DNA from: a candidate division CSSED10-310 bacterium
GTDB taxonomy: Bacteria > CSSED10-310 > JAFGDC01
DNA length: 29,118 bases
NCBI GenBank assembly: GCA_016932295.1
Contig: JAFGDC010000133.1
Span: 1-29,118, forward strand
Direction: 5' to 3'
Shown here: piece after piece, positions 1-7,623 of the stretch
Position numbering within the stretch: position 1 is the stretch's first letter
Layout: the number at the start of each line of letters is the position of its first letter
Translations under genes and position numbers: made by a program
The notes under the pieces: generated by a model
Databases searched by the model: none
What the model saw: the letters and a program-made list of their open reading frames with translations, nothing else
Told to the model about the DNA's origin: nothing

Positions 1-2
1 AT

Positions 3-300
3 ACGCCGACCTTCACTCCAAGCCTGACCCCCACTCCGACACGCACACCCACCGCCAGCCCGACCTACTCACCCAGCCCGACGCCAACCGTGACTCCGAC
101 CAGCACACCGACCAACACTCCGACCAGCACACCGACGTCAACCCCCAGCAGGACACCCAGCATCACTCCGACCGGTTCACCGACCCGGACGCCGACCGAC
201 ACACCTACCGCCACATTGACGCCGCTCCCCAGTCTCACACCGACCGTCAATCCATCAGCGAGCCCTGCCCCAAGCCCCACTCATTCTCCTACTCCGTTGC
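3..300 (+). repeat. Low-complexity Thr-Pro codon repeat
   Basis: Imperfect 6-nt periodicity (ACN CCN, with occasional AGC) runs for about 300 bases inside the first gene and encodes the Thr/Pro/Ser linker. The antisense strand therefore reads as an open Val/Gly-rich frame, which is a shadow. Such tracts can change length by slippage. Confidence 0.85.
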
Positions 301-1295
301 CCGATTGCAGCGAACTCGCCATCAACACGCCGGAAGTCTCGTTCGAACCGCCCATGGCCTCGCCGGGAGCGCTGATTGAAATTTCCGCACCCGTACACAA
401 TGTGGGTTGGTGGGATGTCAATTACACAGAAGTGTATTTCGCGTACGACGGTGATCCATACAATCCAGATATCGAGCCGGTAATGATCGATATGGTGGTT
501 CTGGAGGACATCGAAGTCGGCAGCACCAAGGTGGCGACCGTTTATTGGGACACGACCGGTCTCGACAGCACCAGCTACCCCATCTACATCGCGACGATCA
601 ACTCACGGCCGGAAGAATGCGAACCACGTTACATCACCCTCGATTACCTCGTGCCGGTGAAACTCCTCTCCTTCGAGGCACAACCTGGAGACGGCAAGGT
701 CGATCTGCGCTGGACCACAGCCACCGAGATAGAGAACATCGGCTTCCACGTGTATCGATCCACCAGTCACTCTGATAACTTCGAGCAGATCACCGATCAC
801 ATGCTGCCCGGTGCCGGGACATCTTACACATTAAACAACTACTCCTACTGCGACACAACCGTTCGGAACAGCACTCCGTATTTCTACCGCCTCGCCTCGA
901 TCGATTCTCGAGCGGAGCAGGAATGGTCCTGGGTGGTCTCTGCGGTGCCCGGAGTGACGGAATGGAACATCATGGTCCACACCTGGACGGATCGAAGTAC
1001 ATATGACAGCACCCATGGACTCTCCCTGACCGGACACATCGAAAACCGCGGCGCGGAAGGCACGCTCCTCATCCAGATCGCCCTGGCATTTGACGAAGTG
1101 TACCTCGGAGACCTGCTCCCGCCAACGGCAATCACGCTACCGGCCGGATTGAACCAGACGGCGGAGTTGTTCACGCATGAATGGGATGGCTCTGAACCAA
1201 CGGGCACCTATCAATTCGTGACCGTCCTGCGCGATCCGGTTCAGGACCGATTGATCGCGGTGGAAGTAACCGAATGCAGATACTTAGGAGACTGA
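3..1295 (+). CDS. Exported protein with Thr-Pro linker, CARDB-like and FN3-like domains (5' end cut by window)
   Basis: The reading frame is open from base 3, so the gene begins upstream; a GTG at 90 is only an internal valine. About the first 100 visible codons encode a low-complexity Thr-Pro linker (TPTSTPTNTPT type), the sort that joins surface-exposed modules. A beta-rich domain follows (ELAINTPEVSFEPP to YITLDY) that resembles CARDB/Ig-like adhesion domains. Next comes PVKLLSFEAQPGDGKVDLRW, with WTTATEIENIGFHVYRS, the typical opening of FN3-like domains in large secreted bacterial proteins. A last beta-rich domain ends in CRYLGD. There is no C-terminal LPxTG or obvious type IX sorting signal. 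A structural or adhesive role at the cell surface is inference. The missing N-terminus may hold a signal peptide or a catalytic domain. The gene converges on the next one. Confidence 0.8.
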   Translation, partial: TPTFTPSLTPTPTRTPTASPTYSPSPTPTVTPTSTPTNTPTSTPTSTPSRTPSITPTGSPTRTPTDTPTATLTPLPSLTPTVNPSASPAPSPTHSPTPLPDCSELAINTPEVSFEPPMASPGALIEISAPVHNVGWWDVNYTEVYFAYDGDPYNPDIEPVMIDMVVLEDIEVGSTKVATVYWDTTGLDSTSYPIYIATINSRPEECEPRYITLDYLVPVKLLSFEAQPGDGKVDLRWTTATEIENIGFHVYRSTSHSDNFEQITDHMLPGAGTSYTLNNYSYCDTTVRNSTPYFYRLASIDSRAEQEWSWVVSAVPGVTEWNIMVHTWTDRSTYDSTHGLSLTGHIENRGAEGTLLIQIALAFDEVYLGDLLPPTAITLPAGLNQTAELFTHEWDGSEPTGTYQFVTVLRDPVQDRLIAVEVTECRYLGD

Positions 1296-1602
1296 GAACC
1301 TTGTCAGGCTTCGTTGAACACGGCATGCAAGTGCGGGAGTACACGGGCGGTACTATTCCATAGATTCTGATACGGACCGCTGAGGGCGACGGGACCAGGA
1401 CTGACAGCTTCTCCACCGTGACCCGATCAGGTGTCATCCTACATGTGTTCGGGATACTTCCAGGCACTCCCCCGGGCATTCCCCTTGGTCTTGGGAGAAA
1501 CGAAAACCACCAAGGCGATTGAGAAAAGGATACCCCGCTTTTTCCTGCCTGTACTCAGGCATACAAGAGAAGTGGAACGTATTCCCTGTTCTTCCCGCAG
1601 CA
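1296..1602. other. Intergenic region between convergent genes
   Basis: This 307-nt gap lies between two convergent stop codons. It holds a perfect short palindrome at 1546-1561 (TGCCTG-TACT-CAGGCA) but no U-run on the expected side, so I do not call a terminator. Two short overlapping frames with opposite orientation are shadows without a ribosome binding site or recognisable product. Nothing else was seen. Confidence 0.6.
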
Positions 1603-2826
1603 TCATTCCGGGCGAAACACCTTCTTCACTGCCATCGGATCGCCCTCCCATATGACCGGAGCGGCCAACGCCAGCCCATCCTCAGCCATCACCCGGACGA
1701 TCACACAGGTTCCCAGTATCTGCTCCTGCTCATCGACCATAGAGAAGAGATCGCCTTTTCTGACCAAGGCATCTCGCACACCAATGGACAATACCTCGCG
1801 CGTTTGAGACAGCACGGGCAGATACTCCCGCCGCGCTTGCGAAACTGACTCGACGGCGGCTCCTCCGACGCTTTCAGCCTGGACTGATTCCGGCGCCAAC
1901 AACCTCATCGTGAACACCGCCGGTTCTCCCTCTGTCTGAGAAAAATTCTTTCCATTTTCAGCTCCACCCAACGTGTCCATCACAGGGCTGGCCCCATCAA
2001 ATGCCGCTCCGGCGAACCGCCGCTCATCCACCATACCTCCCACCCCCATGACCATCAGTCGGTCACGCCAGCGCTCCTGAAACGATCCATTCACGCGGTA
2101 ACCCGCAGTGAATGACGTTCCCAGGCTCAAGGCCAGGATGCCGTCGATCTCTGAAATACCGCCCAGGAACGATGGCGGCAATTCAACGCGAAGCTCTCGT
2201 CCGCCCATCACCGGCCGATCCGGCACAAACACCCGTGCCGGATCGAAGCAGAGCGCTTCCATCGATTCACCGGTCATCTCTTCTCGACGCCGCTTCTCCT
2301 CACTTTTTTTCAGTTTCTTGAAGTACGCGTTCAAGCCGCTCCTGAACTGCCCGGGTTGAGGATGAATCACCACCACCCTGTCCCAGGACTGACCGGCTGC
2401 CAGCCTGCCGTTCCTGCCAGGCAGCAAGGAACCGCACCCGGCAGTTCCCCGCCGATGGAAGTAGATATCGATTGTCTGGAAGTAGAATCCCAGCCGGCAT
2501 ACCTGATCCAATCTGAGATTGTCACCCACCATCACGGGCGGCGGTGCGGATATCGGATCCACCAACGTTACCACCACTTCCAGGCCATCTCGTTTTTCAT
2601 GCAGCCTGATCCGTCTCAGATCGAGACCACCGGAGGTGTACAGAGGATCACGCGGATACAGGTAACCGCCGAGTCCCACATCGTCACCGGCACCATCCTC
2701 CAGCATCAGTTCAGCATCCGCGCCGGGTCCGGCCGAGTCGCCGGACCAGCCGGGCAGCATCAGCGCGAACATGAACATGACCATCACCGGGGTATTCCAC
2801 CAGGCGATCCTGCCCGTTACTTTCAC
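1603..2826 (-). CDS. Exported glucodextranase-C-like (DOMON-like) protein, divergent paralog
   Basis: I chose the GTG at 2826 because GGAGG lies 7 nt upstream and the product (407 aa) then opens with a signal peptide (KVTGRIAWW, then a hydrophobic stretch to about residue 30). The longer upstream frame has neither. Residues 38-60 carry LMLEDGAGDDVGLGGYLYPR followed by DPLY, matching the conserved opening of the glucodextranase C-terminal domain family seen in the paralog at 4937-5776. The family's second hallmark, FGGGDDG in the paralog, is reduced here to FAGAAFDG. A charged Lys/Glu/Arg-rich stretch (KKLKKSEEKRRREE) interrupts the domain. The last 70 residues (SIGVRDALVRKGDLFSMVDE) resemble the small beta-domain at the end of FlgT-like proteins, which is an inference. 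The likely role is a periplasmic or surface glycan-binding accessory to the porin and GH57 enzymes upstream. The catalytic glucodextranase domain is absent. Confidence 0.72.
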   Translation of the reverse strand: MKVTGRIAWWNTPVMVMFMFALMLPGWSGDSAGPGADAELMLEDGAGDDVGLGGYLYPRDPLYTSGGLDLRRIRLHEKRDGLEVVVTLVDPISAPPPVMVGDNLRLDQVCRLGFYFQTIDIYFHRRGTAGCGSLLPGRNGRLAAGQSWDRVVVIHPQPGQFRSGLNAYFKKLKKSEEKRRREEMTGESMEALCFDPARVFVPDRPVMGGRELRVELPPSFLGGISEIDGILALSLGTSFTAGYRVNGSFQERWRDRLMVMGVGGMVDERRFAGAAFDGASPVMDTLGGAENGKNFSQTEGEPAVFTMRLLAPESVQAESVGGAAVESVSQARREYLPVLSQTREVLSIGVRDALVRKGDLFSMVDEQEQILGTCVIVRVMAEDGLALAAPVIWEGDPMAVKKVFRPE

Positions 2827-3080
2827 GGCACCACCTCCATCCGGCACATCGACATTCTGTCCGCGATGGTGATTCGCAGCGGAACGAGTTACTTCATGCC
2901 AGGGTGCGCACCACCAAGGTTGAACGACTCGAACAGACCTGGGACCACATCTCCATGTTGAAACTCGGAGCACCTCATTCAATATTTACGGTAGGCTCTG
3001 TCCATTACTGGGGACAGCGGCCTCCCTCCGTACTTACGTGTACTATGCCGGAGATTCTCGTTTCCCAACCGGAGGCAGGC
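2827..3080. other. Intergenic gap inside the alpha-glucan gene block
   Basis: This 254-nt gap separates the porin stop from the start of the distal glucodextranase-C-like gene, so the last gene may have its own promoter; I found no convincing one. It holds a hairpin at 2998-3017 (CTGTCC, 8-nt loop, GGACAG). The GGGGACAG string there recurs near the IS relic at 28570-28577, which weakly suggests an old insertion-sequence end. Confidence 0.45.
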
Positions 3081-4910
3081 TCAGAATGACACTTCGGCGA
3101 ACGCCCTGGATCTGATCAAACGGTAGTCGTCGTAGGTATCCTCAACGCCAGGCGGCTGCTCCTCTCCGGTGAAACTTTCCAGCAGGTAGCCGATCTTCAT
3201 GCCGCCGAAGTCATACCGCGCCTGCAGGTAGGCCCGATGCTTTTCGCTGGCATAGGGCTCTCCGCCCAGGGTGATTTCCTTGTCGTAGAAGGTGTAACCG
3301 ACCTTGAGGAAAATTTCATCGGTGACATCCACGCCCAGACCAAGGTCATAGATCATCTTGTCATTCTCGTAGTCGTCTTCAGTGATATCCAGATTTCGGT
3401 CATCCACATCGTTGATCCATTTCACCTTCCCGGAAATTTCGAACGGCCGGCAGGCTTCGAAGGCATACTTGCCCTTGATCAGGGCGATCTGCGTGGATCG
3501 TTCCTGGTATTCGTTATAGGCATTGTCGGGCGCGCCGAAACCGTTGTTCTCGGGGTACACCGTCATATCGCGACCCTGCCCGTTGGTATTGTAATCGACG
3601 TACGTGTATTCCCCGGTCAGTTCGAGAGCGGCGGAGGCATAGTCCAGCAGGAGGGTGCCGCCGTTCCAGCCGATGATGCTTTGATAGACCATTTCATCGA
3701 ACTGGGTTTCGAAGTTGTCCACATTCAGGGTGGGTGTTTGCCCCATATTACCGCTCCATCCGCCCCAGTCCACCACGAATGGCATCATGGACTCGTCGGC
3801 CGGTTGTGCCTTTCGCGGCGTATCGTCTGCTTCGAATCCTTCTGTGATGAGCACATCGGACTCTCGCCGCGCCGCCATCAATGAGACGAAATCCTCGCCG
3901 ATGTTGAAATACTCCAATTGGACATTCAGACCGACGCCGAAGGGATCATTCAGGGTAATCAACGCTTTATAGGCGGCGTCTTCGGTATCCTTCTGGGGCA
4001 TGATGTTGAAGCCGTCACGGCGTTCGATGTAATCGAATTCCGCGTCGTAGTTGGTTGCAGCATAGACACCCAGGAGGTTGACATCCAATATGTCCATCGG
4101 CATGAAGGACATATCGAGGCTGACCACGGTATTGCTGAACCGATTCACCAGATCCTGTCCATCCCGTGGATTCTCGTCATCGACATCACCCTCCTTGTCA
4201 AATGTATAATCACCAATGAGGGCGAAGTTGAAGCGATCACTCACATCGAAACGGAAGGCGGCGGCATACGCTGCATCCCTTGTGAAGAAGCCGTCATTGT
4301 TGTGATAGCCCTTGCCGCGGGTGCTCCACCCCGGACCAGCCCATCGTGACGGCAGCGAGATGCGGGCGAGTTCATAGGCGACGGATCCGCCCATGGCACC
4401 GTTCACAAAGGTGCCCATGGAGTTATCGCGGTCGATATAGCGAATGCGACCCACGGTCCATGGGTTGAACATTCCCAGGTCGCTCGAACCAAGGTGGATG
4501 GAGCGGATCAGCGGAGTCGCCCATTCCGGCGGCTGGAATCGCGCCCAAACCCCACGCAGCTTCATGTATTGATTTGCTTCGTTGGTCTCACCCGACAGGG
4601 TGCCTTCGCCGTTGTTATCCCAATAGGTGGCCCAGTAGTTCTTCCTGTAACGGTTCTTGATCCTGGCGCCGGCTTCCACATAATCCGACACATGTGCCGT
4701 GATGGTCAGCTCGAGTTCCGAATTGATGCCATTGTGACCTTGATTGCCGTCCGAACTCACATAAGAGGAAAACTCCGTATCATCATTGCCGTACAGCCAA
4801 TTCGTGAAGAATTTCCCCCCCCAGTCGATGCCGACCTCGGCGGAAGCGCCGGGCAGCAGGCACATCAGGCAGACGGTCGCCATCATCCTGATCAACATGG
4901 TTCTTCTCAT
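3081..4910 (-). CDS. Outer-membrane beta-barrel protein, putative alpha-glucan porin
   Basis: The ATG at 4910 is preceded by AAAGGAG at 5-nt spacing, and the product (609 aa) starts with a clear signal peptide (MRRTMLIRMMATVCLMCLLP, cleaved near GASA). The mature part is a long series of alternating hydrophobic/polar strands separated by Asp/Asn/Gly-rich turns, for example GIDWGGKFFTNWLYGNDD. It ends in RAFAEVSF, a terminal-Phe beta-signal of the kind recognised by the BAM complex. No TonB box or plug domain is seen, so a passive channel or non-TonB barrel fits better than a SusC type. It lies 26 nt after the upstream glucodextranase-C-like gene and in the same operon as two secreted GH57 enzymes, so passage of malto-oligosaccharides is a reasonable inference. 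The substrate is not shown by the sequence itself. Confidence 0.8.
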   Translation of the reverse strand: MRRTMLIRMMATVCLMCLLPGASAEVGIDWGGKFFTNWLYGNDDTEFSSYVSSDGNQGHNGINSELELTITAHVSDYVEAGARIKNRYRKNYWATYWDNNGEGTLSGETNEANQYMKLRGVWARFQPPEWATPLIRSIHLGSSDLGMFNPWTVGRIRYIDRDNSMGTFVNGAMGGSVAYELARISLPSRWAGPGWSTRGKGYHNNDGFFTRDAAYAAAFRFDVSDRFNFALIGDYTFDKEGDVDDENPRDGQDLVNRFSNTVVSLDMSFMPMDILDVNLLGVYAATNYDAEFDYIERRDGFNIMPQKDTEDAAYKALITLNDPFGVGLNVQLEYFNIGEDFVSLMAARRESDVLITEGFEADDTPRKAQPADESMMPFVVDWGGWSGNMGQTPTLNVDNFETQFDEMVYQSIIGWNGGTLLLDYASAALELTGEYTYVDYNTNGQGRDMTVYPENNGFGAPDNAYNEYQERSTQIALIKGKYAFEACRPFEISGKVKWINDVDDRNLDITEDDYENDKMIYDLGLGVDVTDEIFLKVGYTFYDKEITLGGEPYASEKHRAYLQARYDFGGMKIGYLLESFTGEEQPPGVEDTYDDYRLIRSRAFAEVSF

Positions 4911-4936
4911 GGTCGCTCCTTTCAACCTGTCGGCTC

Positions 4937-5776
4937 TCATTGCGCGGCCGGATACACCATGGGTATAACCGCCCACTGGTTCTTTTCAGGTTCATCTTCA
5001 CTGCTGACATGTTCGGCCAGGCACAGGTGCTGACCGGTTGCTTCCGTTTTTTCACCTTCGGCCGGTGGGAACAACATATCTATGAAATGTGGATCTCCCA
5101 ATCCGTCGTCACCACCGCCAAAGCGGTGCTGTTCCGCCTCCGCGTTTACATGCCTGGTGAGAATCTCCTTCGAGGACGGGAACCCCTCGTTGCTGGTCAT
5201 CACCACCTGGTAACCCCACTGCTCCGTTGGCACACCGCCCAGCTCATCCTTCCCCACCAGGGCGATAAACGTCTTTCCGCGGGGAGTGACCTTCAGAGGA
5301 ATAATGACGGCGTCGGCACGGTCCGCGGCCTTGGACTTGATTTCCGCCTGCAGCCTTGATCGAGGCTGGGGGCTGATGATGATCACCTTGTCCCATGCTT
5401 CCCGGGAACTGAAGCGGGCATTGATTCCCGGCAACGCATCGGTCCAGCCGGAAGCATCCGCATGATCAGTGTCCAGATAGATCTGCGCCATCTGCACACT
5501 GAAACCCGAATCCATGTTCCAGGGATTCTCGATATTGGCCTTGATGGTGAGCGCGAATTCAATCTTCTCACCGCGCTCTTTCACCTGCAGCTTGAGAATA
5601 TCGAAAGCGCTCCTGGCATAAACGGGATCGGTTGGATAGATGTAGGCGCCCGATCCATCGTCATCGCCGAGGGGATCCTCGAGGACGATGGCACTTGCCG
5701 GCGCCGCATGGGCGATCAGTCCGAGTATCACGGCGGCGGAGAACCATCCCATTGCTTTCAGCAGTTCCCTTCGCAT
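4937..5776 (-). CDS. Exported glucodextranase C-terminal-domain (DOMON-like) protein
   Basis: This 279-aa protein starts at an ATG with GGAGGT 8 nt upstream. It has a signal peptide ending near APASA (residues 1-29). The rest is essentially one glucodextranase C-terminal-type domain: the opening IVLEDPLGDDDGSGAYIYPT followed by DPVY; a central QMAQIYLDTDHADASGWTDA segment; a WDKVIIISPQP strand; the hallmark HRFGGGDDGLGDPHFIDML at about residues 217-235; and a closing WAVIPMVY. In glucodextranase and some GH57/GH15 enzymes this domain follows the catalytic part and is thought to bind cell-surface or glycan components. Here it is a stand-alone gene directly before the porin. The acidic DPxGDDxG motif suggests metal binding, probably calcium; that is inference. 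A carbohydrate-binding or porin-associated role is likely. Confidence 0.82.
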   Translation of the reverse strand: MRRELLKAMGWFSAAVILGLIAHAAPASAIVLEDPLGDDDGSGAYIYPTDPVYARSAFDILKLQVKERGEKIEFALTIKANIENPWNMDSGFSVQMAQIYLDTDHADASGWTDALPGINARFSSREAWDKVIIISPQPRSRLQAEIKSKAADRADAVIIPLKVTPRGKTFIALVGKDELGGVPTEQWGYQVVMTSNEGFPSSKEILTRHVNAEAEQHRFGGGDDGLGDPHFIDMLFPPAEGEKTEATGQHLCLAEHVSSEDEPEKNQWAVIPMVYPAAQ

Positions 5777-5819
5777 TTCGATCCACCTCCAACAGTTCTC
5801 TGGTTGATTATCCGGGGGA

Positions 5820-6464
5820 TTATAGCAGCATGACCAGGCTTATCAAGTTGATAAGGGCAAACAGAATCGGCAACAGAAAGAAGCCAAGAACCGCGCGAGG
5901 CCAACTCAATCCATGGATGTGCCTGACGCCCCAGACAGTCAATGCAAGCCACCACAAACCCAGGAAAAAATTCACGACCAGTGCCGCGGTCGTCAGGAAG
6001 TGTTGCTGTGCAAGCGCCTCCTGCAGGCCGCCTGCGAGATGCGGCTGAATAACGAGGATCTCCACCGGCAGCAACGGAACCGCCGCTATTGCGGCGGGAA
6101 CCGCGGCGGCGGCGACCACCAACATGCAGTCACTGAAGACACCCCGTCCGTTCAACACGCGCGGACCACCGAACGCGGTCATGAAGGTGTAGAGCGGCCA
6201 ATAAACCACGGCCAACAATCCCGCCAGGCCGACGACCAGAGCCAGCGCCGTGAGGGGATGGTCGGGCAGTTCTTCCCTGGCAAGACTGACGAAATCGATG
6301 AGGGCGAGTCCGAGCGTTATCAGGGCGAAACCTATCCACCATGGTCTGACTTCAAGGATACGTTCGAACGCGCGGGGAGGATCAATGAATACCAGCCAGA
6401 GGAAATCCAGCATTGAACCTGCGGCTGTGTCTTCAGCCTCCAGCACCGCCTCAGTATTCACCAT
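5820..6464 (-). CDS. Yip1-like multi-pass membrane protein
   Basis: This is a small integral membrane protein of about 214 aa. It has a short hydrophilic N-terminus, then MLDFLWLVFIDPPRAFERIL, the characteristic opening of bacterial Yip1-domain proteins. About five hydrophobic segments follow, the last ending in FALINLISLVMLL. The start is uncertain. ATG at 6464 has AGGG about 9 nt upstream, while an in-frame GTG at 6506 gives 14 more residues but has no Shine-Dalgarno sequence. It lies just after the ABC ATPase (stop at 6513) and 43 nt before the glucodextranase-C gene. It is not a MalF/MalG-type permease, because the EAA loop that contacts the ATPase is not visible. Function is unknown. Partnering with the ATPase is only a contextual idea. 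Confidence 0.75.
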   Translation of the reverse strand: MVNTEAVLEAEDTAAGSMLDFLWLVFIDPPRAFERILEVRPWWIGFALITLGLALIDFVSLAREELPDHPLTALALVVGLAGLLAVVYWPLYTFMTAFGGPRVLNGRGVFSDCMLVVAAAAVPAAIAAVPLLPVEILVIQPHLAGGLQEALAQQHFLTTAALVVNFFLGLWWLALTVWGVRHIHGLSWPRAVLGFFLLPILFALINLISLVMLL

Positions 6465-6512
6465 AACAAGCATCCCTGCCGCCGGCATTCCCGCGGCCGG
6501 CACCAAGAGGAA

Positions 6513-7613
6513 TTATCGAATCGCCTCTTCCGTATCGGCTGAAAACACGTGCAGTTGCTCCATCTCAAGCACCAGTTCCATACTTTCGGACACCCGGGCG
6601 CGTGTCAAGGCGGTCACCCGGGCGACGAAATTGAAGCTGCCGGTGCAGACATGCAGGTACGTCTCGGAACCCATGGGTTCCACCACTTCGACTTGCACCG
6701 GGACTACCGCCGGTTGTGCCGATTCCTGATAAAACTGCCGGTCATGGATATGTTCAGGCCGGATACCGAAGTTCAACTCCTGTCCAATAAATGACTGCAG
6801 TGATCGCCGCTTGCTCTCCGGGACAGACAGCGTGAAATCGGGTGAACGCAATCTCATGGCCTGGCCGTTCTCCTCCACCAGGGCTTTGAAGAAATTCATG
6901 GCGGGGCTGCCGATAAAACCGCCCACGAACAGGTTGTTGGGATTCCTGTAAATTTCCAGTGGTGAACCGACCTGTTGGAGGAGTCCGTCTTTGAGGATGG
7001 CTATGCGATCTCCCATGGTCATGGCCTCGACCTGGTCGTGAGTGACATAGATGGCAGTGGTTTTCATGCGTTCGTGCAGTCTCGAGATCTCCGCACGCAT
7101 CTGCACGCGCAGCTTGGCATCGAGGTTGGACAGTGGTTCATCGAACAGAAAGACGGCCGGTTTCCTGACAATGGCACGCCCCACCGCCACCCGTTGGCGC
7201 TGGCCGCCGGACAATTGCTTTGGTTTTCTCTCCAGGAGTTGTTCGATGCCAAGGATTTTCGCGGCTTCGTTCACCCGCTGTTCGATCTCCGTCCGGGGAA
7301 ACTTCCTGAGCTTCAAGCCAAAGGCCATATTGTCGTAGACATTCATATGAGGGTACAAGGCATAGTTTTGGAAAACCATGGCGATGTCTCGATCCTTGGG
7401 AGGGATGTCGTTCACCACCGTATTCCCGATACGGATGGTGCCGCTGGTGATTTCCTCCAGGCCCGCCACCATGCGCAGCGTGGTGGTCTTGCCGCAACCA
7501 GAAGGCCCCACAATCACTATGAACTCGTGGTCTTCGATCTTGAGGTTAAGATCGTTCACCACCACGTTGTCGTCGAATTGTTTGTACACATGCTCCAGAA
7601 TAACCTGTCCCAT
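6513..7613 (-). CDS. ugpC: ABC transporter ATPase, MalK/UgpC/MsmX type
   Basis: The 366-aa product has the full length and domain order of carbohydrate-importer ATPases. The nucleotide-binding domain has Walker A GPSGCGKT (36-43), Q-loop FQNYALYPHM (81-90), signature LSGGQ (134-138), Walker B VFLFDE (154-159), D-loop SNLD (162-165) and switch His192 (YVTHDQ). The regulatory OB-fold/TOBE domain follows from about residue 240 (IGSPAMNFF onward). Its start has AGGAGG 6 nt upstream, and that site overlaps the TAG stop of the upstream GH57 gene, so translation is probably coupled. It would energise import of a sugar or oligosaccharide across the inner membrane. No binding protein or permease is present in the window, so it must either serve permeases encoded elsewhere (as the multitask ATPase MsmX does) or an unrecognised partner. 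The choice between MalK and UgpC names is not decidable here. Confidence 0.93.
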   Translation of the reverse strand: MGQVILEHVYKQFDDNVVVNDLNLKIEDHEFIVIVGPSGCGKTTTLRMVAGLEEITSGTIRIGNTVVNDIPPKDRDIAMVFQNYALYPHMNVYDNMAFGLKLRKFPRTEIEQRVNEAAKILGIEQLLERKPKQLSGGQRQRVAVGRAIVRKPAVFLFDEPLSNLDAKLRVQMRAEISRLHERMKTTAIYVTHDQVEAMTMGDRIAILKDGLLQQVGSPLEIYRNPNNLFVGGFIGSPAMNFFKALVEENGQAMRLRSPDFTLSVPESKRRSLQSFIGQELNFGIRPEHIHDRQFYQESAQPAVVPVQVEVVEPMGSETYLHVCTGSFNFVARVTALTRARVSESMELVLEMEQLHVFSADTEEAIR

Positions 7614-7623
7614 CGACGCCCTC

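Noticed and set aside
65..280. Gly/Val-rich minus-strand frame opposite the Thr-Pro linker
   Set aside because: It is the direct complement of the Thr-Pro codon repeat, with no start signal.
1546..1561. Palindrome TGCCTG-TACT-CAGGCA as a terminator between convergent genes
   Set aside because: No U-run follows on either strand, so a terminator call is not supported.
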